NCBI GenBank assembly: GCA_023442465.1
Contig: JAEZZQ010000015.1
Coordinates: 186,001-250,000 of the forward strand
Direction: 5' to 3'
Length of the DNA stretch: 64,000 bases
Origin: Bacillota bacterium
Lineage (GTDB): Bacteria; Bacillota; Clostridia; Lachnospirales; Lachnospiraceae
This document shows positions 42,688 to 50,756 of this stretch, in pieces. The translations under genes and the position numbers were made by a program. The number at the start of each line of letters is the position of its first letter. The first letter of the stretch is position 1. The notes beneath the pieces are model-generated. The model saw only the letters and a program-made list of their open reading frames with translations. It had not been told where the DNA came from and did no database searches.

Positions 42688-42784
42688 CGAACAAATGTTT
42701 CAAACATCTGTTCTATAAACGAATTATACCGAACAGATATTCTGGTGTCAAGCCTTTTATGCAAATAAATCGAACAAATATTTG
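42688..42784. promoter_or_regulatory. Four LexA (DinR-type) boxes between yneA-like gene and lexA
   Basis: Against the Gram-positive consensus CGAAC-RNRY-GTTYG: CGAACAAATGTTTC at 42688-42701 (one mismatch), the reverse of CAAACATCTGTTCT at 42701-42714 (one), CGAACAGATATTCT at 42730-42743 (two) and CGAACAAATATTTG at 42771-42784 (one). The first two share a base. This supports SOS control and lexA autoregulation. Confidence 0.8.
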
Positions 42785-42884
42785 GAATATATGTTTGCTT
42801 TTTTACTTTTCTTATGATATACTGAATTCAATTAAATAAATTTTATTGATAAAGATACTATTTCGAAGAAACGGGAGGTCAAAT

Positions 42885-43502
42885 ATGGGATATGGTAAGA
42901 TTACAAATAAGCAAAAAGAAATTTTAGAATATATAAAGGAAATCATTTTAACTAGAGGTTATCCTCCGGCTGTTCGTGAGATTTGTGAAGCGGTCAACTT
43001 AAAGTCTACTTCATCGGTACACTCTCACTTGGAAACCTTGGAGAAGAATGGGTACATTAGAAGAGACCCTACGAAACCGCGTGCAATTGAGATATGTGAT
43101 GATAGTTTCCAAATGGTCCGGACTGAAATGGTCAGCCTTCCGATTATCGGTCAGGTGGCGGCGGGACAGCCGATTTTAGCGGAGGAAAATATCGAGAGTT
43201 ATTTTCCCGTTCCGGCGGAGCTCGTACCCTCTGGAGAGTCGTTCGTCTTAAGGGTAAAAGGAGATTCCATGATAAATGTAGGCATTTACAACGGTGACCA
43301 GATTTTTGTCAATGCCTGCAATTCTGCTTCAAACGGCGAAATGATTGTGGCTCTTGTAGAGGATTCTGCTACTGTTAAGACCTTTTATAAGGAAGATGGT
43401 CATATCCGTTTACAGCCGGAGAATGACTTTATGGATCCTATTATTGTAGATGATTGTCAGATCTTAGGTAAGGTATTCGGTGTGTTCCGTTTGATGAAAT
43501 AA
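42885..43502 (+). CDS. lexA: SOS regulon repressor LexA
   Basis: 205 residues from the ATG at 42885 with GGGAGG upstream; a TTG at 42846 would add 13 residues without a ribosome site. The N-terminal winged helix has GYPPAVREICEAVNLKSTSSVHSHL. The self-cleavage site Ala-Gly lies in GQVAAGQPI. The catalytic Ser is in KGDSMINVGI and the Lys in EDSATVKTF. RecA-stimulated cleavage relieves repression of SOS genes. Autoregulated through the boxes upstream, with a terminator after the gene. Confidence 0.97.
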   Translation: MGYGKITNKQKEILEYIKEIILTRGYPPAVREICEAVNLKSTSSVHSHLETLEKNGYIRRDPTKPRAIEICDDSFQMVRTEMVSLPIIGQVAAGQPILAEENIESYFPVPAELVPSGESFVLRVKGDSMINVGIYNGDQIFVNACNSASNGEMIVALVEDSATVKTFYKEDGHIRLQPENDFMDPIIVDDCQILGKVFGVFRLMK

Positions 43503-43528
43503 AAAGCCGACTATAAAAGTTAAAAATA

Positions 43529-43580
43529 AAAAACGTTTTGTGCCGGTGGCAGTGCCTTCACAAGACGTTTTTATTTTTGT
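43529..43580 (+). terminator. Intrinsic terminator of lexA
   Basis: The 14-bp stem AAAAACGTTTTGTG/CACAAGACGTTTTT (one G-T pair) with a 16-base loop is followed by ATTTTTG. Confidence 0.75.
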
Positions 43581-43704
43581 GTTTATATTCAACCTTGTAA
43601 ATATGCTGCGCTACGGCACAAACCATAGAAAAACAATGAAAAATATGGTACGATATTATTCAGAAAGCAACGATGCATTTAACATTATGCGAAAGGAAGC
43701 AATT

Positions 43705-44472
43705 ATGACAAATTATGAAATAATGAAAATTGCGATGCAGCAATCGGCAATAGATAGCTGCTGTCAAGCCGATGATTTTCTCTGTACAGATAATAAGGTC
43801 GTAATTTCCGGAAAACAAGCCGCCGCCAGAAGATATTTAGAGCTGCCCTTTTATTGTGATTTAACTTCATATGGAAATAATATCGTTGCCTCTGTATCGG
43901 AAGATCTGGTCGATATTGTAAGGAATTATATAGATAAATATCCTATTGAACATTGTTTTGAAACGCCCAATCTGCTCACCTTAATGGAAAAACTTAAACC
44001 ATTTGACTTAAATATTTGTTTTATGGCGGAGTACTTTTTGCCGGATATAAATAGTATCAAGCCAATTGCATGCAAATACCACTTAAAGATCATGTATCCA
44101 AATGATTTTGCCGGCTGCTATTTACCAGAATGGAGTAATGCACTTTGTGAAAACCGTAAGCATTTGGATGTATTAGCAGTAGGAGCATTTGAAAACGAAA
44201 AACTGGTTGGTCTTGCCGGGTGTTCGGCAGACTGTGATACTATGTGGCAAATAGGCGTTGACGTGCTGCCGGAGTACAGACGCCAAGGAATAGCGTCCTC
44301 TCTTACCAGTATCCTCGCAACGGAAATCCTTAATCGAAAAAAGGTTCCCTTCTACTGCTGTGCATGGTCAAACATAAAATCAGCCGGAAATGCAATAAAG
44401 AGTGGATTTCTACCGGCATGGGTACAAATTACTGCAAAGAAAAATGACTTTATTGACAATATGAACAAATAA
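43705..44472 (+). CDS. GNAT family N-acetyltransferase
   Basis: 255 residues from the ATG at 43705, which has AAAGGAAG upstream; the longer frame to 43540 would run through the lexA terminator. The GNAT fold is in the C-terminal third: AFENEKLVGLAGCSADCD, then the acetyl-CoA loop GVDVLPEYRRQGIASSL. The N-terminal part (about 1-150) is of unknown fold. The substrate is unknown. Confidence 0.82.
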   Translation: MTNYEIMKIAMQQSAIDSCCQADDFLCTDNKVVISGKQAAARRYLELPFYCDLTSYGNNIVASVSEDLVDIVRNYIDKYPIEHCFETPNLLTLMEKLKPFDLNICFMAEYFLPDINSIKPIACKYHLKIMYPNDFAGCYLPEWSNALCENRKHLDVLAVGAFENEKLVGLAGCSADCDTMWQIGVDVLPEYRRQGIASSLTSILATEILNRKKVPFYCCAWSNIKSAGNAIKSGFLPAWVQITAKKNDFIDNMNK

Positions 44473-44479
44473 ACTAAAA

Positions 44480-44509
44480 TAGGGCGGGATTAAAATAAAT
44501 CCCGCCCTA
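44480..44509. terminator. Hairpin between convergent genes
   Basis: A 12-bp perfect stem TAGGGCGGGATT/AATCCCGCCCTA with a 6-base loop. A-rich before and T-poor after; probably a shared bidirectional terminator. Confidence 0.65.
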
Positions 44510-44537
44510 ACATTAACTTATAAATTCTCAGGCCCTA

Positions 44538-45164
44538 TCAGTCATGGAACCTCACATTGATATACGACTTTATCTCCTCCACACAACGATCGAAGCCTAA
44601 TTTAGAGCTATCCAGACATAAATCATAGTTTCTGGCATCCGTCCATTCTCTCCCCGTGTAATACTTATAGTATTCTGCTCTGCTTTTATCAATTTTAGCT
44701 ATATATTTTTCCAGCTCCTTAGATGACATGCTGACTTTTTTGGCTGCCTGTTCCATGCAGTAATCCTTCGGAGCGTGGATAAAGACGCTAAGTACGTTAT
44801 CATTGTCCTTTAACACATAATCGGCGCAGCGTCCGATTATGACACAGGATTCGTCCTGCGCAAGCTGCTTGATAATCTTCGCCTGATAATTAAATAAATT
44901 GCTATCGGAGACGAAATCATCGCTTTCCGGAGGAATCAATTGCCCGGTATATATGCTTTTGACTATCCTTAGCAGGTTTGTCATTTTTACTTTTTCGTCG
45001 GCATTGACAAAGAGCCTTTCATTTATGCCGCTTTCCTCGGAAGCCAGCTTAAGCAGCTCCCTATCGTAATAGTGGACGTTCAAATCTTTGGACAGCATCT
45101 CCCCTATGGTACGTCCGCCGCTCCCATACTGTCTTGCAATTGTTATAACCACTTTATCATTCAT
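44538..45164 (-). CDS. Cytidylate kinase-like family protein (paralog 2)
   Basis: 208 residues, AGGAGGC upstream. Same family as 25168-25794: ITIARQYGSGGRTIGEML start, CVIIGRCADYVL centre and KSRAEYYKYYTGREWTDARNYDLC lid, given here only in part for alignment. It starts 14 bases after the liv operon's last gene and in the same direction, so it is probably co-transcribed with livF. Substrate unknown; not a canonical Cmk. Confidence 0.85.
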   Translation of the reverse strand: MNDKVVITIARQYGSGGRTIGEMLSKDLNVHYYDRELLKLASEESGINERLFVNADEKVKMTNLLRIVKSIYTGQLIPPESDDFVSDSNLFNYQAKIIKQLAQDESCVIIGRCADYVLKDNDNVLSVFIHAPKDYCMEQAAKKVSMSSKELEKYIAKIDKSRAEYYKYYTGREWTDARNYDLCLDSSKLGFDRCVEEIKSYINVRFHD

Positions 45165-45178
45165 AGCCTGCCTCCTAA

Positions 45179-45892
45179 TTACACTTCGCCAAGATAAGCC
45201 TTTTTTATGGAATCATCGTTTAAAAGATTGCTTGCTTTTCCTTCCAGCACAATATTGCCTGTTTCGAGCACATAAGCGCGATCTGCTATGGAAAGGGCCT
45301 TTTTTGCATTCTGCTCCACCAAAAGGACTGTTGTACCGCTTTCACTTACTTCTCTGATAATATCAAAAATCTCATTTACAAAAATAGGTGATAAGCCCAT
45401 GGAAGGTTCATCCATAAGAATGATTTTGGGATGTGACATAAGAGCTCTTCCCATCGCTAACATCTGCTGCTCTCCGCCGCTGAGCGTACCTGAAACTTGA
45501 TTCTGGCGTTCCTCCAGACGGGGAAATCTTTTATAAACAGATTTTAATGTATTCTCAATTTCATTTTTATCCTTACGTGTATACGCTCCCATTTTCAGAT
45601 TCTGCAGCACGGTAAGCTCTGAAAAAACTCTTCTTCCCTCTGGTACATGAGCCATTCCCATAGATACGATTTTATATCCGGGAATCTTTGCAATATCCTG
45701 TCCTTCAAAGGTAATGCTTCCTGTCTTTGCAGAAAGCAGTCCGGTTATCGTATGGAGAATGGTTGTCTTTCCTGCACCATTGGCGCCGATCAGCGCAATA
45801 ACCTCGCCCTCGTTCACGTCGAAGGAAATACCCTTAATTGCCTGAATTACGCCGTAATACACTTCCAAATTCCTGATTTCAAGCATTGCCAT
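45179..45892 (-). CDS. livF: Branched-chain amino acid ABC transporter ATPase LivF
   Basis: 237 residues, GGAGGAAAC upstream. Walker A GANGAGKTTILH, signature LSGGEQQMLAMGRAL, Walker B IILMDEPSMGLSP. The SMGLSP form and the short length identify LivF rather than LivG. It works with LivG, LivH, LivM and the binding protein LivK to import Leu, Ile and Val. Confidence 0.95.
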   Translation of the reverse strand: MAMLEIRNLEVYYGVIQAIKGISFDVNEGEVIALIGANGAGKTTILHTITGLLSAKTGSITFEGQDIAKIPGYKIVSMGMAHVPEGRRVFSELTVLQNLKMGAYTRKDKNEIENTLKSVYKRFPRLEERQNQVSGTLSGGEQQMLAMGRALMSHPKIILMDEPSMGLSPIFVNEIFDIIREVSESGTTVLLVEQNAKKALSIADRAYVLETGNIVLEGKASNLLNDDSIKKAYLGEV

Positions 45893-45905
45893 TTACTGTT
45901 TCCTC

Positions 45906-46664
45906 CTATTCTCCAAGATATGCTGTAATTACCTGAGGATCGTTGAGCACCGTTCCTGTTTTACCCTGCGTGAGAACGCGGCCGAAATTGAGTACCGTCA
46001 ACTCTTCGCAAATGCCGGAAACTAACTTCATATCGTGCTCTATCAATAAAATGGTCATCTTGAATTCATCTCTTACAAAACGAATCGTATCCATCAGCTC
46101 TCCGGTTTCGTTCGGATTCATGCCTGCCGCAGGTTCATCGAGAAGCAGCAGCTTAGGGTTCGTTGCCAATGCCCTGGCAATTTCCAATTTACGCTGCTTT
46201 CCGTAGGGAAGATTGGAAGCCAGATAATCAGCTTCCTTGTCCAGATCGAAGACCTTTAAAAGCTCCATCGCCCGCTCGTTCATCTCTTTTTCCACCCTGA
46301 AGTAGGAAGGAAACCTGAGAATTCCCTCTATCATCGAATAATGGTATGTGTTATGAAGTCCTGCTTTTACATTATCCAATACCGATAAAGCTTTAAAAAG
46401 ACGGATATTCTGAAAGGTTCTGGCAATGCCGGCCTTATTGATATCCATAGTCTTCAAGCCGGTGATATCCTGCCCGTCCAATTTGATTATTCCTTCATTG
46501 GGCTTATACACCCCGGTCAGGAGATTGAATACCGTAGTTTTTCCGGCACCGTTAGGTCCGATCAGACCGTATAGCTGCCCTTCTTTAATCTCAATTTTAA
46601 AGTCGTCCACAGCTCTCAGTCCGCCAAAAGAAATGGTTAAATTTTTAACTTCCAGTAATGCCAT
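45906..46664 (-). CDS. livG: Branched-chain amino acid ABC transporter ATPase LivG
   Basis: 252 residues. Walker A GPNGAGKTTVFN, signature region LPYGKQRKLEIARAL and Walker B LLLDEPAAGMNPNET are the LivG type. The family tail EHDMKLVSGICEELTVLNFG is present. Two bases separate it from livM, and 13 bases from livF downstream. Confidence 0.95.
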   Translation of the reverse strand: MALLEVKNLTISFGGLRAVDDFKIEIKEGQLYGLIGPNGAGKTTVFNLLTGVYKPNEGIIKLDGQDITGLKTMDINKAGIARTFQNIRLFKALSVLDNVKAGLHNTYHYSMIEGILRFPSYFRVEKEMNERAMELLKVFDLDKEADYLASNLPYGKQRKLEIARALATNPKLLLLDEPAAGMNPNETGELMDTIRFVRDEFKMTILLIEHDMKLVSGICEELTVLNFGRVLTQGKTGTVLNDPQVITAYLGE

Positions 46665-46666
46665 AG

Positions 46667-47758
46667 CTATTTAACCTCCTTTCCTTTGGAAAGCTTCTTC
46701 GGGAAATACTTCTCCTTCATGCGCTCTTTCCATTCAATCGCTTTCGGGCTCCAGTTAAATAACATCATAACGATCAATACAACCGCATAAATGAGCATTC
46801 GGTAGTCGCTTAGACCTCTTAGAAGCTCAGGCAATAGGGTAAGTACGATTGCCGAAATGATAGAGCCCCTGATATTCCCGATGCCACCCAGCACCACGAA
46901 TACTAGAATCATAATGGACATATTATAGCCGAAGTTCTTAGGAAGCGCGGTAAGGGTCGATAAATTGTGGGCATACAGCACTCCCGCTACGCCTGCAATC
47001 GCCGCAGATAGGGAGAACGCCATCAATTTATATTTGGTAATATTGATTCCGATAGATTCCGCCGCAATGCGGTTATCGCGGATGGACATAATTGCCCGTC
47101 CGTCCCTCGAATGAATCAGATTCAATATGATGATCAAGGATAAGAATATCAGAATGACTCCCATGGTAAAGCTGGCATCATGGGGAGTTCCGGTAATGCC
47201 CTGTGCACCGTTTACGATGACCTCTCCTTCTGCATCCATATTCAGGGAAAGAAAATCCTTCATGGAAAAATGAAAGCCATTTTTATCTCTTCCTATATAC
47301 ATAACATTTACAAGGTTCTTAATAATTTCACCGAAAGCTAACGTAACGATGGCCAGATAGTCACCCTTCAGCCTAAGAACAGGAATACCGATTAAAATGC
47401 CGAAAATCCCTGCTGAAGCAGCTCCGATAAGCAGCGCGATAATAAATCGTACCCCATCTGGCATGACGCCGTTCATGCACTTCGAGAAAAAAGCACCTGC
47501 AAAGGCACCTACGCACATAAAGCCCGCATGTCCCAAGCTGAGCTCTCCTAAAATGCCTACGGTCAGATTAAGTGATATCGCTAACATCACATAAACGCAA
47601 AGGGGAACCAAAAGGCCCTCCATCAGGCTGGAAACATTACCGGTAGCTAACAATAGCTGAACTGCAATATATAATACCAGTACCATCAAATAAGTGACGA
47701 AGTTGTTTTTTGTTATTTTGTTTAGTTTATGGGGATATATCCTGGATATTTTATTCAT
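46667..47758 (-). CDS. livM: Branched-chain amino acid ABC transporter permease LivM
   Basis: 363 residues with about ten membrane helices. The LivM signatures LSLGHAGFMCVGAFAGA and RDNRIAAESIGIN (the coupling-helix region) are present. The C-terminus is Lys-rich and cytoplasmic. Ten bases separate it from livH. Confidence 0.94.
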   Translation of the reverse strand: MNKISRIYPHKLNKITKNNFVTYLMVLVLYIAVQLLLATGNVSSLMEGLLVPLCVYVMLAISLNLTVGILGELSLGHAGFMCVGAFAGAFFSKCMNGVMPDGVRFIIALLIGAASAGIFGILIGIPVLRLKGDYLAIVTLAFGEIIKNLVNVMYIGRDKNGFHFSMKDFLSLNMDAEGEVIVNGAQGITGTPHDASFTMGVILIFLSLIIILNLIHSRDGRAIMSIRDNRIAAESIGINITKYKLMAFSLSAAIAGVAGVLYAHNLSTLTALPKNFGYNMSIMILVFVVLGGIGNIRGSIISAIVLTLLPELLRGLSDYRMLIYAVVLIVMMLFNWSPKAIEWKERMKEKYFPKKLSKGKEVK

Positions 47759-47767
47759 GGCAGCACC

Positions 47768-48652
47768 TTACACTTTCTCCTGTATTTTCTTTCCTAAAAT
47801 ACCGGTAGGCTTCACGAGAAGGACGATAATCAATACTGCAAAAACAATAGCGTCCGCCATTTGGGAGGAAATATAAGCCTTGCCCAAAATCTCGATAATA
47901 CCCAATAAAATACCGCCGATCATAGCGCCGGGAACGGAGCCGATTCCTCCGAATACTGCGGCCACAAACGCCTTAATGCCGGGCATTGCTCCCGTATAGG
48001 GAGTCAGGGATGGGTATGCAGAACATAGAAGCACGCCTGCTACGGCGGCTAACGCAGAACCGATAGCGAAGGTAAGCGCTATCGTCCTGTTCACATTAAT
48101 TCCCATTAACGATGCTGCGCCTTTATCCTCTGATACGGCTAACATCGCTTGTCCCGCCTTTGTCTTATTTATAAATAAGGTAAGCAGAATCATAACTATG
48201 ATTCCTACCACAATGGTCACAATTGTTTCTCCTGAAATTACCATATTGCCATCTGCAAATTTCAGCGGGCTGACAGTAACAACAGAAGTAAAGGATTTGG
48301 TATTTGCTCCGAAAATGAGCAATGCCAAGTTCTGGAGCAGATAGCTGACGCCGATAGCCGTGATCAAAACCGCCAAGGGAGAAGCGGCATTACGAAGCGG
48401 CTTATATGCAACCCGTTCAATCGTTATACCAAACACAGTACAAACGATAATTGCAATCGTTATGCCGAGAACAGGAGGCAGACTAAGGGTACTCACTATG
48501 GTAAATACGGTAAAAGCCCCTACCATAATTACATCGCCATGGGCGAAATTAAGCATTTTTGCAATGCCGTAAACCATCGTATAGCCCAGAGCAATAATCG
48601 CATATACGCTGCCAAGACTGATGCCGTTGATTAAATAAGAAATAAAGCTCAT
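47768..48652 (-). CDS. livH: Branched-chain amino acid ABC transporter permease LivH
   Basis: 294 residues from the ATG at 48652, with GAAGAGG eight bases upstream; a GTG nine bases further up is less likely. About eight membrane helices. Typical LivH features are GSVYAIIALGYTMVYGIAKMLNFAHGD at the N-terminus (abbreviated core YTMVYGI..LNFAHGD) and VSEDKGAASLMGINV at the coupling loop. Confidence 0.94.
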   Translation of the reverse strand: MSFISYLINGISLGSVYAIIALGYTMVYGIAKMLNFAHGDVIMVGAFTVFTIVSTLSLPPVLGITIAIIVCTVFGITIERVAYKPLRNAASPLAVLITAIGVSYLLQNLALLIFGANTKSFTSVVTVSPLKFADGNMVISGETIVTIVVGIIVMILLTLFINKTKAGQAMLAVSEDKGAASLMGINVNRTIALTFAIGSALAAVAGVLLCSAYPSLTPYTGAMPGIKAFVAAVFGGIGSVPGAMIGGILLGIIEILGKAYISSQMADAIVFAVLIIVLLVKPTGILGKKIQEKV

Positions 48653-48733
48653 AAGAAACACCTCTTCGTATTTTTTATACCCCGTAAAATTAAATTATAA
48701 CATTAATCCCCCTTACACGCAAGAAAATGCAAG

Positions 48734-48773
48734 AACAAAAGTGTGCTTCTACACTCTCGCAGCCAAGCACTTT
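48734..48773. repeat. Short dispersed repeat B, copy 2
   Basis: 40 bases beginning AACAAAAGTGTGCTTCT and ending GCAGCCAAGCACTTT, matching 42022-42062. It lies between the livK terminator and livH. Confidence 0.6.
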
Positions 48774-48779
48774 CCTGTT

Positions 48780-48830
48780 AAAGAACAAAAGGGATACCAA
48801 AGCGCATGGACTGCGCTTTATAGTATCCCT
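48780..48830 (-). terminator. Terminator after livK, internal to the liv operon
   Basis: A two-part stem, outer AGGGATAC/GTATCCCT and inner AAAGCGCA/TGCGCTTT, is followed on the minus strand by TTTTGTTCTT. It would let livK be made in excess of the membrane components. Confidence 0.7.
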
Positions 48831-48847
48831 CTTTGGCCACTTCATTA

Positions 48848-50080
48848 TTACATAGCTACGTATACGCCGTTTTCAATCTTAACAGCCTTGGGAGCTTTGT
48901 TCGGCTCGCCGGAAGCATCCCATGTCATGCCTACGCCGGTAAGACCGTCCAGAGTAATCTGAGTCATTGCCGTTTTCATAGCGTCACATATTGCAGACGC
49001 ATCCATATCGGGAGTAAGCCCTGCTTTTTCTGCCGCTGCTTTAATCGCATAAATAGCGTCATAAGCATCTGCCGCAAACTGGTTCGGGGTATCTCCGAAT
49101 TTTTCTTTGAACGTTGTTACAAAGTTCTGTGTCAGCTCATCCTGTGCATCTGCTGCAAAGGGTGTAAGGAGCATAACTCCTTCCGCCAAAGAAGTATCGA
49201 AGTTTTCAACATCGAGAATGCCGTCCAGACCATCGCAGCCGAAGAAAATAGGTGAATAATTCATCGTGGCAGCCTGAGAGAGAATCAAGGATGCTTCTGT
49301 GTAGTAAATAGGCAGGAATACAAGATCTGCGCCGCTATCCTTAGCTTTCTGAAGCTGTACGGAGAAGTCCGTCTTGCTGTCTGCGGTGAAAGCTTCTGCC
49401 GAAACTATTTCAAACGGCTGACTTGCCGCTTCTGTCACAAATTTCTGATAAATTCCGGAAGAATAAATATCGGAGCTATCATAGATAACAGCAACCTTTG
49501 TCGCCACCGCATTGTCTCCGATGTACTTCGCGGAAGCCATACCTTGGTTAGGATCGGAGAAGCACACGCGGAACGCATTGTCATATTTAATTGCTTCTAT
49601 TGAAGAACCGGAAGGAGTTAATTGGAACATATTGTCGGCTGAAGTCTTCTCAACGACAGCCACGCAGCATCCGCTGGTAACCGTTCCCATAAGTATCTGC
49701 ATATCCCAGTCCTTCAGCGTATTATAAGCATTTACTGATTTCTCGGGGTCGTTCTCATCGTCCTCGAACTTGAATTCTATCTGATAGCCGCCGATACCTC
49801 CGGCTGCATTGATTTCATCCACTGCGAGCTGAGCCGCATTTTGTACCGCCATACCGTATACCGCAGCTCCTCCGGTTGTAGGTCCGATTCCGCCGATTTT
49901 AAACACACCTCCTGCAGCGCTCTCTCCTGCCGCCTCTGTACCTTCAGCAGCTGTATCAGCCGTAGCTGTCGTATCCGTACCTGCTGCAGCATCCGTACCT
50001 TCCGATGCAGCACTTCCGCAGCCGGCAAACAAAGTCATAGCCATAGCCGAAGCCATTGCAATACTCATAAACCTTTTCAT
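48848..50080 (-). CDS. livK: Branched-chain amino acid ABC transporter substrate-binding lipoprotein
   Basis: 410 residues, GAGGAGGAAA upstream. A lipoprotein signal peptide ends in the lipobox LFAGC (Cys20), followed by a long low-complexity Ala/Thr/Glu linker (about 21-55). The mature part is a type I periplasmic binding protein: FKIGGIGPTTGGAAVYG, EINAAGGIGGYQIEF, and NQFAADAYDAIYAIK. It delivers amino acids to LivHM. First gene of the operon. Confidence 0.93.
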   Translation of the reverse strand: MKRFMSIAMASAMAMTLFAGCGSAASEGTDAAAGTDTTATADTAAEGTEAAGESAAGGVFKIGGIGPTTGGAAVYGMAVQNAAQLAVDEINAAGGIGGYQIEFKFEDDENDPEKSVNAYNTLKDWDMQILMGTVTSGCCVAVVEKTSADNMFQLTPSGSSIEAIKYDNAFRVCFSDPNQGMASAKYIGDNAVATKVAVIYDSSDIYSSGIYQKFVTEAASQPFEIVSAEAFTADSKTDFSVQLQKAKDSGADLVFLPIYYTEASLILSQAATMNYSPIFFGCDGLDGILDVENFDTSLAEGVMLLTPFAADAQDELTQNFVTTFKEKFGDTPNQFAADAYDAIYAIKAAAEKAGLTPDMDASAICDAMKTAMTQITLDGLTGVGMTWDASGEPNKAPKAVKIENGVYVAM

Positions 50081-50112
50081 ACTTTTTTCCTCCTCAAAAA
50101 TAATTTTTGAAT

Positions 50113-50126
50113 GTATACTAGTATAC
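50113..50126. promoter_or_regulatory. 14-bp palindrome downstream of the livK promoter
   Basis: GTATACTAGTATAC is a perfect dyad at about +9 to +22 from the predicted start, a position suited to repression of the liv operon. Confidence 0.5.
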
Positions 50127-50141
50127 TATCATTTTCGAATA

Positions 50142-50170
50142 ATCTTACTCTGAATAAAAATTTTTGTCAA
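50142..50170 (-). promoter_or_regulatory. Predicted liv operon promoter
   Basis: Minus strand TTGACA, 17-base spacer, TAAGAT, about 60 bases upstream of the livK ATG. Confidence 0.6.
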
Positions 50171-50297
50171 TGTTATTTTAAACATTTTATGTAAATTAAG
50201 CAAAATGCGCGGAAAATTTTGCATTAATATACATAAATACAATGGGAATGGGGAAAATAAAACCGATACAAAAAAATTCTTGAATGGAGGTCTCGTC

Positions 50298-50510
50298 ATG
50301 AATAATAAAGTACTAGATTGTATCGCTTTGACAATTGTTATTATTGGAGCGATCAACTGGGGGCTCATCGGCTTTTTCAATTTCGATTTGGTAGCCCTTA
50401 TATTCGGCAGTATGTCTTGGATATCCAGAATCATATATGCTTTGGTCGGAATCTGCGGTTTATATCTCATTACCTTTTATATGTATGTCGGAGGAACAAG
50501 AAGAGATTAA
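50298..50510 (+). CDS. DUF378 membrane protein
   Basis: 70 residues from the ATG at 50298 with GGAGG eight bases upstream; an upstream in-frame ATG at 50205 has no support. Two membrane helices (about 7-25 and 38-60) and the DUF378 motif GAINWGLIGFFNFDLVALIFG. Function unknown. Divergent from livK. Confidence 0.88.
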   Translation: MNNKVLDCIALTIVIIGAINWGLIGFFNFDLVALIFGSMSWISRIIYALVGICGLYLITFYMYVGGTRRD

Positions 50511-50544
50511 ATCAGGAGAAGTGCGCGATGCGGACTTTTCTGAT

Positions 50545-50589
50545 CTTAACATAAGAGCGGCACGTATAGTGGATCGCTCTTATGTTAAG
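50545..50589 (+). terminator. Long perfect hairpin after the DUF378 gene
   Basis: The 15-bp perfect stem CTTAACATAAGAGCG/CGCTCTTATGTTAAG has a 15-base loop, followed by CAAAAA and then a second small GCTTC/GAAGC hairpin around a T-run (to about 50620). Probably a terminator for one or both directions. Confidence 0.55.
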
Positions 50590-50649
50590 CAAAAACGGCG
50601 CTTCTTTTTTGAAGCACCGCTTTACATAGACAAGTTTATCTTATTTTTC

Positions 50650-50756
50650 GTTACTGTTCACTCCGTTCTCAGCACCGTCTGATTTCTGCATTTAAATTCG
50701 CTCCGAGAAGCAGAAATCATCTCTTGGATCACGTTCTTACGCAGCTTAACAGTAAC
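50650..50756 (+). repeat. Dispersed palindromic repeat, copy 3 (right end shortened)
   Basis: 107 bp starting with GTTACTGTTCACTCCGTTC, then GATTTCTG/CAGAAATC arms and ATCACGTTCTTACGCAGC. It ends GCTTAACAGTAAC, missing the second TGTTAAGC arm and the ACTGTGTG segment. The last base overlaps the stop codon of the MATE gene. Confidence 0.85.

Noticed and set aside
43540..43704. N-terminal extension of the GNAT protein to 43540
   Set aside because: The extension passes through the lexA terminator; the ATG at 43705 has its own ribosome site.
50205..50297. N-terminal extension of the DUF378 protein
   Set aside because: The added residues are polar and unlike the family, and GGAGG is placed for the ATG at 50298.
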